Source: Streptomyces sp. CNQ-509
Lineage (GTDB): Bacteria > Actinomycetota > Actinomycetes > Streptomycetales > Streptomycetaceae
DNA length: 64,000 nt
Direction of reading: 5' to 3'
Assembly: GCF_001011035.1 (NCBI RefSeq)
Contig: NZ_CP011492.1
Span: 5,315,001-5,379,000 of the forward strand
Position 1 is the first letter of the stretch. Each line of letters opens with the position of its first letter. The notes under the pieces were generated by a model. That model was not told where the DNA came from. It worked only from the letters and a program-made list of their open reading frames with translations, and made no database searches. Made by a program: the position numbers and the translations under genes. This document shows, in pieces, positions 33,675 through 42,142 of the stretch.

Positions 33675-34629
33675 GCGCTACGAGGAGAAGCAGCGGGCGG
33701 ACATCGGCACCCAGGAGGCGGAGTCGCTGCCCGGCAGCGACGTCCTCCAGGCCGAGGCCGGCGGCGTCCCCGGGACGGACCAGCCGGCCCGCAGCCTCTG
33801 GTCAGACGCCTGGCTGGACCTGCGCCGCAACCCCGTCTTCGTCGTCGCCGGGCTGCTGATCCTCTTCCTCATCTTCGTCTCCCTGTGGCCCGGTGTGGTC
33901 GCCACCGGCAGCCCGTACAACTGCGACATCGCCAAGCGCAACCTCGGCGCCGAGTCCGGCCACCCCTTCGGCTTCGACAGCCAGGGCTGCGACGTCTACA
34001 ACCGCACCGTCTACGGCGCCCGCGCCTCGCTGACCGTCTGCACCCTGGCCACACTCGGCGCCGCCGTCCTCGGCACCGTACTCGGCGGCCTCGCCGGCTA
34101 CTTCGGCGGCTGGGGTGACGCGGTCCTCTCCCGGATCACCGAGGTGTTCTTCGGCATCCCGATCCTGCTGGGCGGCCTGGTCTTCCTCTCCGTCATCGAG
34201 AGCGGCTCCGTCTGGCCGGTGATCGGGCTGATCGTGCTGCTGGGCTGGCCGCAGGTGGCGCGGATCGCGCGCGGCTCGGTGATCACGGCCAAGCAGAACG
34301 ACTACGTCCAGGCCGCCCGCACCCTCGGCGCCTCCACCCGGCGCATCATGCTGCGGCACGTGCTGCCCAACGCGATCGCCCCGATCATCGTCGTCGCCAC
34401 CATCGCCCTCGGCACGTACGTGGCGCTGGAGGCGACCCTGTCGTTCCTCGGCGTCGGGCTGAAGCCGCCGACCATCTCCTGGGGCAGCGAGATCTCCACC
34501 GCATCCACCCAGATCCGCAACGCGCCGCATTCCCTGCTGTGGCCCGCCGGGGCGCTGAGCCTGACGGTGCTGGCGTTCATCATGCTCGGCGACGCGGTGC
34601 GCGACGCGCTCGACCCGAAGCTCAGGTGA
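33667..34629 (+). CDS. Peptide ABC importer 1, permease (DppC/OppC type)
   Basis: A 320-residue membrane protein. The N-terminal 45 residues are polar and cytosolic. Six helices follow, the first at about 55-75. The periplasmic loop carries NCDIAKRNLGAESGHPFGFDSQGCDVYNR, here abbreviated to its HPFGFDSQGCDVYN core, which matches the DppC substrate-side loop. The coupling motif QNDYVQAARTLGASTRRI is near residue 210. It overlaps the preceding permease by eight bases, so translation is coupled. Confidence 0.94.
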   Translation: MPERYEEKQRADIGTQEAESLPGSDVLQAEAGGVPGTDQPARSLWSDAWLDLRRNPVFVVAGLLILFLIFVSLWPGVVATGSPYNCDIAKRNLGAESGHPFGFDSQGCDVYNRTVYGARASLTVCTLATLGAAVLGTVLGGLAGYFGGWGDAVLSRITEVFFGIPILLGGLVFLSVIESGSVWPVIGLIVLLGWPQVARIARGSVITAKQNDYVQAARTLGASTRRIMLRHVLPNAIAPIIVVATIALGTYVALEATLSFLGVGLKPPTISWGSEISTASTQIRNAPHSLLWPAGALSLTVLAFIMLGDAVRDALDPKLR

Positions 34630-34636
34630 GGTGTAC

Positions 34637-35644
34637 GTGACCGCGCTGCTCGACGTCCGCGACCTGCACGTGGAGTTCCGCACCCGGGAGGGGGTGGCGA
34701 AGGCCGTCAACGGCGTCTCCTACAGCGTGGCCCCGGGTGAGACGCTGGCGGTGCTCGGCGAGTCCGGCTCGGGCAAGTCCGTCACCGCGCAGGCCGTGAT
34801 GGGCATCCTCGACTCGCCGCCCGGGTTCGTCACCGGCGGGCAGGTGCTCTTCCAGGGCGAGGACCTGCTGAAGCTGGGCCGCGAGGCGCGCCGCAAGGTG
34901 CGCGGCGAGCGGATGGCGATGATCTTCCAGGACGCGCTGTCGTCGCTCAACCCCGTGCTCACCGTGGGCTTCCAGCTCGGCGAGATGTTCCGCGTGCACC
35001 GCGGCGCGAGCCGGGCGGAGGCGAAGGCGCGGTCGATCGAGCTGATGGAACGGGTACGGATCCCGGCCGCCCGGGAGCGCGTCAACGACTACCCGCACCA
35101 GTTCTCCGGCGGCATGCGGCAGCGCATCATGATCGCGATGGCGCTGGCGCTCGGTCCCGAACTCATCATCGCGGACGAACCGACGACGGCGCTGGACGTG
35201 ACCGTACAGGCGCAGGTAATGGACCTGCTGGCGGAGTTGCGCGAGGAGACGGGGATGGGGCTGATCCTCATCACCCACGACCTGGGCGTGGTCGCGGACG
35301 TCGCCGACAAGATCGCGGTGATGTACGCGGGCCGGATCATGGAGACCGCGCCCGTCCACGACCTGTACAAGGCGCCGGCGCACCCGTACACCCGCGGGCT
35401 GCTGGACTCCATTCCGCGGCTGGACCAGAAGGGCCGGGAGCTGAGCGCCATCCGCGGCACGCCCCCCAGCCTGCTGGCCATCCCGCCGGGCTGCCCCTTC
35501 CACCCCCGCTGTCCGCGCGCCCAGGACGTCTGCGTGACGGACCGCCCGCCGCTGTACGAGGTGACGGACGACGCGGGCCACCCGCTGCCGGGGCGGGGGA
35601 GCGCGTGCCATTTCTGGAAGGACCAGCTTCATGACCGGCCCTGA
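34637..35644 (+). CDS. Peptide ABC importer 1, ATPase (DppD/OppD type)
   Basis: A 335-residue ATPase. Walker A GESGSGKS is near residue 39, signature FSGGMRQRIMIAMAL near 155, Walker B LIIADEPTTALD and the H-loop in LITHDLGVV follow. The C-terminal oligopeptide-transporter motif GCPFHPRCPRAQDVC ends the protein and in many relatives binds an iron-sulfur cluster through its cysteines. GTG at 34637 fits the ribosome site better than GTG at 34631. The next gene's ribosome site lies inside a duplicated stretch that begins in the end of this gene. Confidence 0.94.
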   Translation: MTALLDVRDLHVEFRTREGVAKAVNGVSYSVAPGETLAVLGESGSGKSVTAQAVMGILDSPPGFVTGGQVLFQGEDLLKLGREARRKVRGERMAMIFQDALSSLNPVLTVGFQLGEMFRVHRGASRAEAKARSIELMERVRIPAARERVNDYPHQFSGGMRQRIMIAMALALGPELIIADEPTTALDVTVQAQVMDLLAELREETGMGLILITHDLGVVADVADKIAVMYAGRIMETAPVHDLYKAPAHPYTRGLLDSIPRLDQKGRELSAIRGTPPSLLAIPPGCPFHPRCPRAQDVCVTDRPPLYEVTDDAGHPLPGRGSACHFWKDQLHDRP

Positions 35645-35680
35645 GATTCCGGAAGGACCGACTCCATGACCAGCCCTGAG
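35616..35680 (+). repeat. Tandem duplication of a ribosome site and start region
   Basis: Two 30-base copies (35616-35645 and 35651-35680) match at 26 of 30 positions with a 35-base period. Each holds GGAAGGACC followed by ATGACC and GCCCTGAG. The first copy spans the end of the ATPase gene; its ATG at 35631 opens a 12-codon frame whose TGA overlaps the true ATG of the next gene as ATGA. Confidence 0.85.
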
Positions 35681-36763
35681 GTGGCCGAGGCGCCCGTGGA
35701 GGCGCCGGGCGAGGAGCCGATCCTCGAAGTGCGCGACCTGGTCAAGCACTTCCCGCTCACCCGGGGGATCGTCTTCCGTAAGCAGATCGGTGCCGTACAG
35801 GCCGTCGACGGCGTCTCGTTCGACCTGCGGCGCGGCGAAACCCTCGGCATCGTCGGGGAGTCCGGCTGCGGCAAGTCGACCATCGCCAAGATGCTCGTCA
35901 GCCTGGAGCAGCCCACCGCCGGCGTGATCCGGTTCAAGGGGGAGGACATCACCCGGCTCTCCGGGCGCGCGCTGCGGGCGGTGCGGCGCAACATCCAGAT
36001 GGTCTTCCAGGACCCGTACACCTCGCTCAACCCGCGGATGACCGTCGGCGACATCGTCGGCGAGCCGTACGACGTCCACCCCGAGGTGGCGCCGAAGGGC
36101 AGCCGGCGGGGGCGGGTCCAGGAACTGCTCGACGTCGTCGGGCTCAACCCCGAGCACATCAACCGCTACCCGCACCAGTTCTCCGGCGGGCAGCGGCAGC
36201 GGATCGGAATCGCGCGCGGGCTCGCGCTGCGGCCGGAGGTCATCGTCGCGGACGAACCGGTCTCGGCGCTCGACGTGTCCGTGCAGGCGCAGGTGGTGAA
36301 CCTGCTGGAGCGGCTGCAGAGCGAGTTCCGGCTGTCGTACATCTTCATCGCCCACGACCTGTCCGTGGTGCGGCACATCTCGGACCGGGTCGGGGTGATG
36401 TACCTGGGCCGGATCGTGGAGTCCGGCACCGACGAGGCGATCTACGAGCACGCCACGCACCCGTACACGCAGGCGCTGCTCTCGGCGGTGCCGGTGCCGG
36501 ACCCGGAGGCGCGGGAGAGCCGGGAGCGGATCCTGCTCAGCGGCGACGTGCCGTCGCCGGCGAACCCGCCGTCGGGGTGCCGGTTCCGTACGCGGTGCTG
36601 GAAGGCGCAGCCGGTGTGCGCGGAGAAGGACCCGGCGCTGGACGTGCCGCCGTGGTTCCGGGACGCGGCGGGGGCGGTGGCGCACGCGTCGGCGTGCCAC
36701 TTCGCGGCGGAGTGGGAGGACGAGGAGGGGCCGGGACAGGCGGCCCCGGGGGTGGGCGGGTAG
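35666..36763 (+). CDS. Peptide ABC importer 1, ATPase (DppF/OppF type)
   Basis: A 365-residue ATPase. It has the DppF-type start VRDLVKHFPLTRGIVFRKQIG, then Walker A GESGCGKST near residue 69, signature FSGGQRQRIGIARGL, Walker B VIVADEPVSALD, the H-loop in FIAHDLSVV, and the C-terminal PSGCRFRTRCWKAQPVC cysteine motif. It closes the five-gene importer operon. The ATG at 35666 is preceded by GGAAGGACC, a duplicate of the same signal 35 bases upstream. Confidence 0.94.
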   Translation: MTSPEVAEAPVEAPGEEPILEVRDLVKHFPLTRGIVFRKQIGAVQAVDGVSFDLRRGETLGIVGESGCGKSTIAKMLVSLEQPTAGVIRFKGEDITRLSGRALRAVRRNIQMVFQDPYTSLNPRMTVGDIVGEPYDVHPEVAPKGSRRGRVQELLDVVGLNPEHINRYPHQFSGGQRQRIGIARGLALRPEVIVADEPVSALDVSVQAQVVNLLERLQSEFRLSYIFIAHDLSVVRHISDRVGVMYLGRIVESGTDEAIYEHATHPYTQALLSAVPVPDPEARESRERILLSGDVPSPANPPSGCRFRTRCWKAQPVCAEKDPALDVPPWFRDAAGAVAHASACHFAAEWEDEEGPGQAAPGVGG

Positions 36764-36880
36764 GCCGACGGGGCGATCTGCCGCCGGGCAGTAAGTCTGG
36801 TTAGTCGGTTTTATCGCGTACCGGTGTCATGGTGGGCGTCGGCAGCCGATGCCCCGTCACCGAGCAGAGGGACCTCCACC

Positions 36881-37753
36881 ATGAAGTGCTTGTCACGCCG
36901 TCGCGCCCCCGTGCTGAGCGGGGCGCTGCTCGCCGCCGCGCTGGGCGCGGGGCCCGCCCTCGCGGGCGTCCTCCCGCAGGCCCACGCGATCGAGGGCCCG
37001 GTGGCCGGGGCGCACGGGTCCGGGGGCGGGGCGGAGGGCCCGGAGACACTGGAGGACATCGAGGCCGGGTTCGCGGCGGCGGAGGCGGAGTTCGAGGCCG
37101 AGGCGCAGAAGGCGTGGGGTCCGGACGACGACTGCGAGGAGCCGGGGACCGGCGGCGCCCCGCAGGACGGCGGCGCCGGCGAGTCCGGCCCGGGTACAGG
37201 GCCCGCCGAGCCGGGCCACGGCGGGGGCGGGGCGCCCGGTGCCGAGGCGCCCGGGAGCGAGGCGCCGGGGGCGGAGGTGCCGGACGCCGAGGGCCCGGTG
37301 GCGGAGGCGCCTCCGGCCGAAATCCCTGACGCCGAACTCCCCGGCACGGAAGCTCCGGACACGGAAGCCCCGGACACGGAAGCTCCGGACACCGAGGTCC
37401 CGGACACGGAAGCTCCCGCGGCCGAGCCCTCCGCGAATACGCCTCCCGCCGCCGAAGTTCCGGCGGCCGAGCCCCCCGCTGTCGAACCGCCCGGCGTCCC
37501 CGGCGCCGGGCCCCCCGCACCTCACGAGGAGCAGCCCGCGCCCGGCGGCGGTGCGGACGAGGAGGGCGACGGCTTCGAGCCGCCCGACGGCCACACCCCG
37601 CCCGCCGACTACGACAACGCGGGCAAGAAGCCGGACCAACTGCCCCGCACCGGCGCCGACATCTGGCTTCCGCTCGCCTCCGGCCTCGGCGGCCTCGCCG
37701 CCCTCGGCGCCGGCGCCGTCGTGGTGGCCCGCAAACGGCGCGCCCACGCCTGA
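36881..37753 (+). CDS. LPXTG cell-wall surface protein with acidic Pro-rich stalk
   Basis: A 290-residue sortase substrate. The signal peptide (about residues 1-37) is followed by an acidic stretch with ETLEDIEAGFAAAEAEFEAE and a single CEE cysteine. A low-complexity stalk (about 85-225) is made of APDTEAPDTE-type repeats. The sorting signal LPRTG near residue 258 is followed by a membrane helix and the RKRRAHA tail. The stalk should span the wall. Streptomyces class E sortases often prefer LAXTG, so LPRTG may use another class; no sortase gene is in the window. Promoter region and ribosome site (GAGAGG) precede the ATG. Confidence 0.88.
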   Translation: MKCLSRRRAPVLSGALLAAALGAGPALAGVLPQAHAIEGPVAGAHGSGGGAEGPETLEDIEAGFAAAEAEFEAEAQKAWGPDDDCEEPGTGGAPQDGGAGESGPGTGPAEPGHGGGGAPGAEAPGSEAPGAEVPDAEGPVAEAPPAEIPDAELPGTEAPDTEAPDTEAPDTEVPDTEAPAAEPSANTPPAAEVPAAEPPAVEPPGVPGAGPPAPHEEQPAPGGGADEEGDGFEPPDGHTPPADYDNAGKKPDQLPRTGADIWLPLASGLGGLAALGAGAVVVARKRRAHA

Positions 37754-37771
37754 GGCGTCCGCCCCCGCGAC

Positions 37772-37804
37772 GACGGGCCCCGCGGCAGCGCCGCGGGGCC
37801 CGTC
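37772..37804. terminator. Bidirectional hairpin terminator
   Basis: A perfect 15-bp stem, GACGGGCCCCGCGGC with its complement, has a three-base AGC loop. It sits between the convergent LPXTG gene and the peptidoglycan-binding gene and can serve both. Confidence 0.9.
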
Positions 37805-37829
37805 CCCGTACGTCGTCCGCCCGCGGCGG

Positions 37830-40034
37830 TCACGCGATGTCGATGACCCCCACCCGCTTCGCCGGGTCGGTCTCGCGGAGCGGGCCCATCATGGCGCTCG
37901 CCACGTCGTTCGGCGTGATCTCCGTCGTGCTGCCGTCGCCGCGCTGGACCATGAGTCCGTCGAAGGTGCTGCCGTACAGCTCCTCCAGTTTCTCCAGGTC
38001 GAACTTCGGCGCCAGCTTGCCGTCCGGCGTCGCCTGCATCGTCAGGAACTCGGAGATCGAGCGCTCCGGGCTGAACTCGATGTAGGCCCCGCCCGCCTGC
38101 ACCGCGACGTAACCGGACATCGCCGTCTTGGCGAAGCCGTTCATCGCCGTGTCGAACTCCGCCTGGCTGACGGCCGGTTCCTGCTGCGAGACGGGCAGCG
38201 TCACCGGCTTGTTCGCGCCGCCGGCCGCGCGCTCGTCGAACGCCTTCCGCACCGCGTCCATGGACTTCTCCACGTCCACGGCCTCGTGTGGCTCGCCCTT
38301 CACGGGCACGGCCTTGCCGTCGACGAAGCGGATCATGCCGTCCCTGCCGCCGCCGGCCTCGTCGGCGATCTCCTGCAACTGGGCCCGCAGCTTGTCGGTG
38401 TCGTCGACCATCGCCGGGTCCACCTCGCGGGAGCCGCCGAAGAGCGAGCCGATGACCGACACCGGGTTGTAGTCGCTGCCCATCGCCGAGCGGACGCTCT
38501 CCGCGGTGTCGATACCGAGGCCGGCCGACTGCGGCGTCAGCTTCTGCTCCTGGTCGCCGACGCGGAGCACGATCGGCGCCTGGGTGCGCTTCTCGACGGC
38601 CGCGTCGAGCTTGGCCACCGCCTGGTCGCGGGAGCTGCCGCCGATGTCGACGCCGAGGACCGTCGTGCCCTTCGGCACGTCGTCGTTGTTGAGGACGAGC
38701 CCCGCGCCGTACGCGATGCAGAGCACCCCGAAGACTCCGGCGCCGGCCATGACGGCGAGCTTCTTGCGGTCGCCGCGGGCCCGTCCCGACGGGCTGCCGG
38801 AGCGCGAGCGGGCGGCGGAGGCCGGGGCGGGCGGCGGCACGGGCGGCCCGTCGCCGCCCGGTGCGGGTACGGGCCCGGGGGGCGGCGCGGCGCCGGGAGG
38901 CGGCTGCCCCGCGGGGCTGAACCCCGGTACGGACGCGGCCTCTTGCGGGTACCGCGCCCCGTCGGGGCCCGCCTGCGGGAGGCCGTGCGCCGGGGTGTGC
39001 CCGGGACCCGGTCCCTGCGGCCCCGCCTGCGGTACGCCGTGGGCCGGGGTGTGCCCGGGGCCCTGCGGCACGCCGTGGGCGGGAGCGGGGTCCGGGCCCG
39101 GCGGCACCACGGGGATGCCGCCGACGGCGGTGTCGCCCATGCCGCCGGTGGGGGCCTGCGGCGCGGCGGAGCCGCGCAGGGTGCGGCCGGCGGCCGGTCC
39201 CGCGGGCTTGAGCGGCATGCTGCCGGTGGCGGGGCCCGACGTCGGCCCCGAGGGCACGCCCCCGGGTGCGCCGGGGCCGCGGCGCGGGGTGCCGCCGGCC
39301 GGAGCGGGGCGTACGGGCAGGGCGTTGGCCGGGTCGTCCCCGGCGAAGCCGTGGCCGCTCTCGCTCACCGGCACGTCCACCGCGCCGGTGTCACCGGGCG
39401 CCGGGTGCGGCTGCGGGACGCCGGCGGGCGGGGTGTCCAGCGGCGCGCCGGCATCGCCGGGCGGCGCGAAGGCGGGGAACTGCATCCCGGCGCCGTCTGT
39501 CGTGCCCGTGGGGCCCGAAGGCGGCGTCATCGGGGGCTGGGCGGGCAGCGGCGTCGGTGCGGCCTCGGGTGCGCCCTGGGCGGCCGCCGGGTCCTTCGGC
39601 GCCTTGCGGGGGGCGAACCAGTCGCTCGTCCGCGGCTTGGCGCTGCCGCCGTTCTGCCCGTTCGCGGCCGCCGCGGCGGCCTCCGCCGGTCCCGGGGCAG
39701 GCGCGGGGACGCCGGCACCGGAGGTGTCGGGCTCCTCCGCCCCGGCTTCGAGCGGCTGGCGGACCACGACGGGCGGGATCGGCCGGGAGCCGGGGATGTT
39801 GATCCGGATCCGGGTCGTCAGCGTCGTCTCGGTCGCGGGAACGCCCGCGCCGCCGTCCCCGCCCGCCCCCGTGCCCGGAGCGGGCGCGGTGGGCTCCCCC
39901 ACAGCGCTTCGCGCGTGGGCGGTCCCCCCAGCGGTCGGCGTGTCCGGTCCCGCGTACGGCGGGGTCCCCGGCGGATACGCGGCGTCGCCGCGTCCCTCGG
40001 GACCGGATGGCGGACTGTCATTCTCTCGGCTCAC
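37830..40034 (-). CDS. Membrane protein with YoaR-like peptidoglycan-binding domains
   Basis: A 734-residue protein. The first 420 residues are Pro/Gly/Ala-rich and cytosolic, with three copies of a GHTPAHGVPQ-like repeat near residues 310-355. A membrane helix (about 425-448) is followed by an outer region with two putative PG_binding_4 (YoaR-type) domains: one begins KGTTVLGVDIGGSSRDQA, the other VSQAEFDTAMNGFAKTAMSG. The VanW domain that usually follows in YoaR/VanW proteins is missing. GTG start with GGGAGA upstream. It probably contacts the wall from the membrane; a scaffold role for the long cytosolic tail is speculation. Confidence 0.8.
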   Translation of the reverse strand: MSRENDSPPSGPEGRGDAAYPPGTPPYAGPDTPTAGGTAHARSAVGEPTAPAPGTGAGGDGGAGVPATETTLTTRIRINIPGSRPIPPVVVRQPLEAGAEEPDTSGAGVPAPAPGPAEAAAAAANGQNGGSAKPRTSDWFAPRKAPKDPAAAQGAPEAAPTPLPAQPPMTPPSGPTGTTDGAGMQFPAFAPPGDAGAPLDTPPAGVPQPHPAPGDTGAVDVPVSESGHGFAGDDPANALPVRPAPAGGTPRRGPGAPGGVPSGPTSGPATGSMPLKPAGPAAGRTLRGSAAPQAPTGGMGDTAVGGIPVVPPGPDPAPAHGVPQGPGHTPAHGVPQAGPQGPGPGHTPAHGLPQAGPDGARYPQEAASVPGFSPAGQPPPGAAPPPGPVPAPGGDGPPVPPPAPASAARSRSGSPSGRARGDRKKLAVMAGAGVFGVLCIAYGAGLVLNNDDVPKGTTVLGVDIGGSSRDQAVAKLDAAVEKRTQAPIVLRVGDQEQKLTPQSAGLGIDTAESVRSAMGSDYNPVSVIGSLFGGSREVDPAMVDDTDKLRAQLQEIADEAGGGRDGMIRFVDGKAVPVKGEPHEAVDVEKSMDAVRKAFDERAAGGANKPVTLPVSQQEPAVSQAEFDTAMNGFAKTAMSGYVAVQAGGAYIEFSPERSISEFLTMQATPDGKLAPKFDLEKLEELYGSTFDGLMVQRGDGSTTEITPNDVASAMMGPLRETDPAKRVGVIDIA

Positions 40035-40195
40035 GGCAGGTCTCCCGTAGTGCTCCGCCGCCCGTCATGGCACCCGCGGGCAGCTCGGCGGCGCGCACCA
40101 CCATACTTGTCCGCTCCGACACTGAGGCCCGGCAACCGCATTAGGCCACCCGCGCGAAGGCTTACTTGACAGCGTTCGATGCCCAACAGAGCACG

Positions 40196-40819
40196 TCACT
40201 CGGGGAGTCGGGACGGCGGTGCGGCAACTGCGAGGAGCTGCGGCAGGGTGGTGCAGATCACAGCGGTCAGCATCCCGCCGAAGAGGAAGAGCTGCGGCCC
40301 GAGTCCGGAGGCGAACACGAAGTCGCCCTCGGGGCGGTTGAGGGAGATGGCGATCACCGCGAGAAACCAGCCGCCGGCCGCCGTGAAGCCCGCGCCGCGG
40401 CCCCCGGTGGCCACCCCGGCGCCGTAGCAGAGCCCCCCGACGGCGGCGAGGGCGAGCAGCAGGCCGCCCGGTGACCAGGCCGCCTGGACGAGTGAGCCGG
40501 CGAGCCCGACGAGGCCGCCGAGCACCAGGGCGGCCAGATACGTGAGGAGGTGGCCGGGCGTCACCGGCCGCGCGAGGGCGCTGCCGGGCGGCGGGGCGGC
40601 GGGACGGCGCGCGGGGGAGCTCTTGGTGGTGGCGGCGGCCCGGCCGCGCTTCTCCGCGCCCCCGCCGTCGGCGCTGCCGCCGCCCGTGCTCCCGCCGCGG
40701 CTCGTCCGCCCGTTGGCCGCGCCGCCGTCGCCCGCGCGTGCGCGCTCCGCGCCCGTGTCGCCCGGGTTTCCGCCGCGCGCAGCCGACTTGGGGCGGACAG
40801 ACCGCTTCTTGGCGCTCAC
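40196..40819 (-). CDS. DUF6113-like membrane protein coupled to mshB
   Basis: A 207-residue protein. The N-terminal 85 residues are basic and Gly/Ser/Ala-rich. Four membrane helices follow (about residues 95-112, 120-138, 150-165 and 180-202). Its GTG overlaps the mshB stop (GTGA), so the two are translated together. The same pairing exists beside mshB in mycobacteria (Rv1171 next to Rv1170), as I recall. The function is unknown. Confidence 0.82.
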   Translation of the reverse strand: MSAKKRSVRPKSAARGGNPGDTGAERARAGDGGAANGRTSRGGSTGGGSADGGGAEKRGRAAATTKSSPARRPAAPPPGSALARPVTPGHLLTYLAALVLGGLVGLAGSLVQAAWSPGGLLLALAAVGGLCYGAGVATGGRGAGFTAAGGWFLAVIAISLNRPEGDFVFASGLGPQLFLFGGMLTAVICTTLPQLLAVAAPPSRLPE

Positions 40820-41712
40820 GCCGTCACCTCCGCGAACAAGTCGGTCTCCACCGCGCCCGGATCGCGCCGCGCGGCGTCCGCGCCGCCGGCGAGCCGGAAC
40901 TGCTCGGTGGTGAGGATCGGCTGGCCCAGCCCGTTGGAGAGCGCGAAGGCGCCGCCGGCCACGGTGATCTGTGTCTCGTGCGCCGCCATCGCCCGTGCCT
41001 TCGCCGCCGCGTACGCGCCCCCCGCCACGGCCGCCGTGACCTCGCCGTCGTCCACCACACCCGGCAGGTCCGCGACGGTCGCGGTGCCGGGGAAGGGGTG
41101 GCCCGCGGCGGCCAGTTCCGCGAGGGCCTTCTCCGCCGCGCCGCGGGCGACGCAGGTCCAGTAGATACGGGCCACCGCCCACGGCTCCGCGGGGTCCGCG
41201 TCGTACGACGCCGCCGCGGCCAGCTCCGCCGCGCGCGTGGCGACGCGGTGTGCCTGGACGTGGTCGGGGTGCCCGTAGCCGCCCTGCGGGTCGTACGTGA
41301 CCAGCACCTGGGGGCGTACCTCGCGGATCACCGGCACCAGCAGCCCCGCCGCCTCGTCGACCCCGGCCGACCAGAACGTGCCCGGGCGCCCGTTCCGGTC
41401 GAGGCCCTGCATGCCCGAATCCCGGAACCGCCCGGGGCCGCCGAGGAAGCGGTGGTCCGTGACGCCCAACGCCCGCATGGCCGCCGCGAGTTCGCCGGCG
41501 CGGTGGGCGCCGAGCACGTCGTCGCGCTCGGGTCCCAGACGGGCGAGGGCGGGCGGAATGACCTCGCCCTCCTCGCCCAGGGTGCACGTCACCAGGGTGA
41601 CGAGTGCGCCCTCGGCGGCGTACCGCGCCATGGTGGCGCCGGTGGTGATCGTCTCGTCGTCCGGATGTGCGTGCACCAGCAGCAGCCTGCGCGGCGGAAG
41701 CTCCCTGCTCAT
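40816..41712 (-). CDS. mshB: N-acetyl-glucosaminyl-inositol deacetylase MshB (mycothiol synthesis)
   Basis: A 298-residue zinc deacetylase for the second committed step of mycothiol synthesis (GlcNAc-Ins to GlcN-Ins). Metal motif AHPDDET is at about residues 15-21. The third metal histidine is in GGYGHPDHVQAHR near residue 147. Length and sequence fit MshB rather than the broad PIG-L paralogue at 8334. ATG at 41712. Mycothiol is the main thiol of actinomycetes and links to the redox theme of several neighbours. Confidence 0.93.
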   Translation of the reverse strand: MSRELPPRRLLLVHAHPDDETITTGATMARYAAEGALVTLVTCTLGEEGEVIPPALARLGPERDDVLGAHRAGELAAAMRALGVTDHRFLGGPGRFRDSGMQGLDRNGRPGTFWSAGVDEAAGLLVPVIREVRPQVLVTYDPQGGYGHPDHVQAHRVATRAAELAAAASYDADPAEPWAVARIYWTCVARGAAEKALAELAAAGHPFPGTATVADLPGVVDDGEVTAAVAGGAYAAAKARAMAAHETQITVAGGAFALSNGLGQPILTTEQFRLAGGADAARRDPGAVETDLFAEVTA

Positions 41713-41750
41713 GGAGGAAGCCTAGACGAGTGTGCGGATGGCCCCCCGGG

Positions 41751-41945
41751 TCACAAGTCGATGCTCTCGATCATCCCTGCCACGTTCTGTGTCACATCGT
41801 CGATCGTCGGCGCCATGGACGAGCTTGCGAGGTAGAAGCCCAGCAGGATGCACACGACAGCGTGCCCGCCCTTCAGGCCACTCTTCTTGATGAGCAAGTA
41901 GACGATGATCGCGAGCAGCAGCACTAGCGAGATCGACAGAGCCAT
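41751..41945 (-). CDS. Small membrane protein, conserved in Streptomyces
   Basis: A 64-residue protein with two membrane helices (about residues 4-20 and 30-47) joined by a basic turn KKSGLKGGH. The tail is acidic. The ATG at 41945 has GGGAGGTGA upstream; an in-frame GTG at 41954 lies inside that site and is unlikely. It precedes mshB by 38 bases on the same strand. I have seen similar short proteins in Streptomyces, but no function is known to me. Confidence 0.7.
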   Translation of the reverse strand: MALSISLVLLLAIIVYLLIKKSGLKGGHAVVCILLGFYLASSSMAPTIDDVTQNVAGMIESIDL

Positions 41946-42142
41946 TCGGCTCACCTCCCGGGACCTGCGGTCGGGTCATCTGACGGGCCACGTGATGCAT
42001 GCCCGTCGCGCGCACGCATCATAACTATCGGTGCCCGTGCATCGTTCGGCGCACCGGCGCATGGAGGGGTCGCACGCGGGAGGCGGTCGCGAAGCGGTGG
42101 CCGGGAGGCCGGAGAGCGGTGGAGCGGCAGTCGCCGGGCGGG

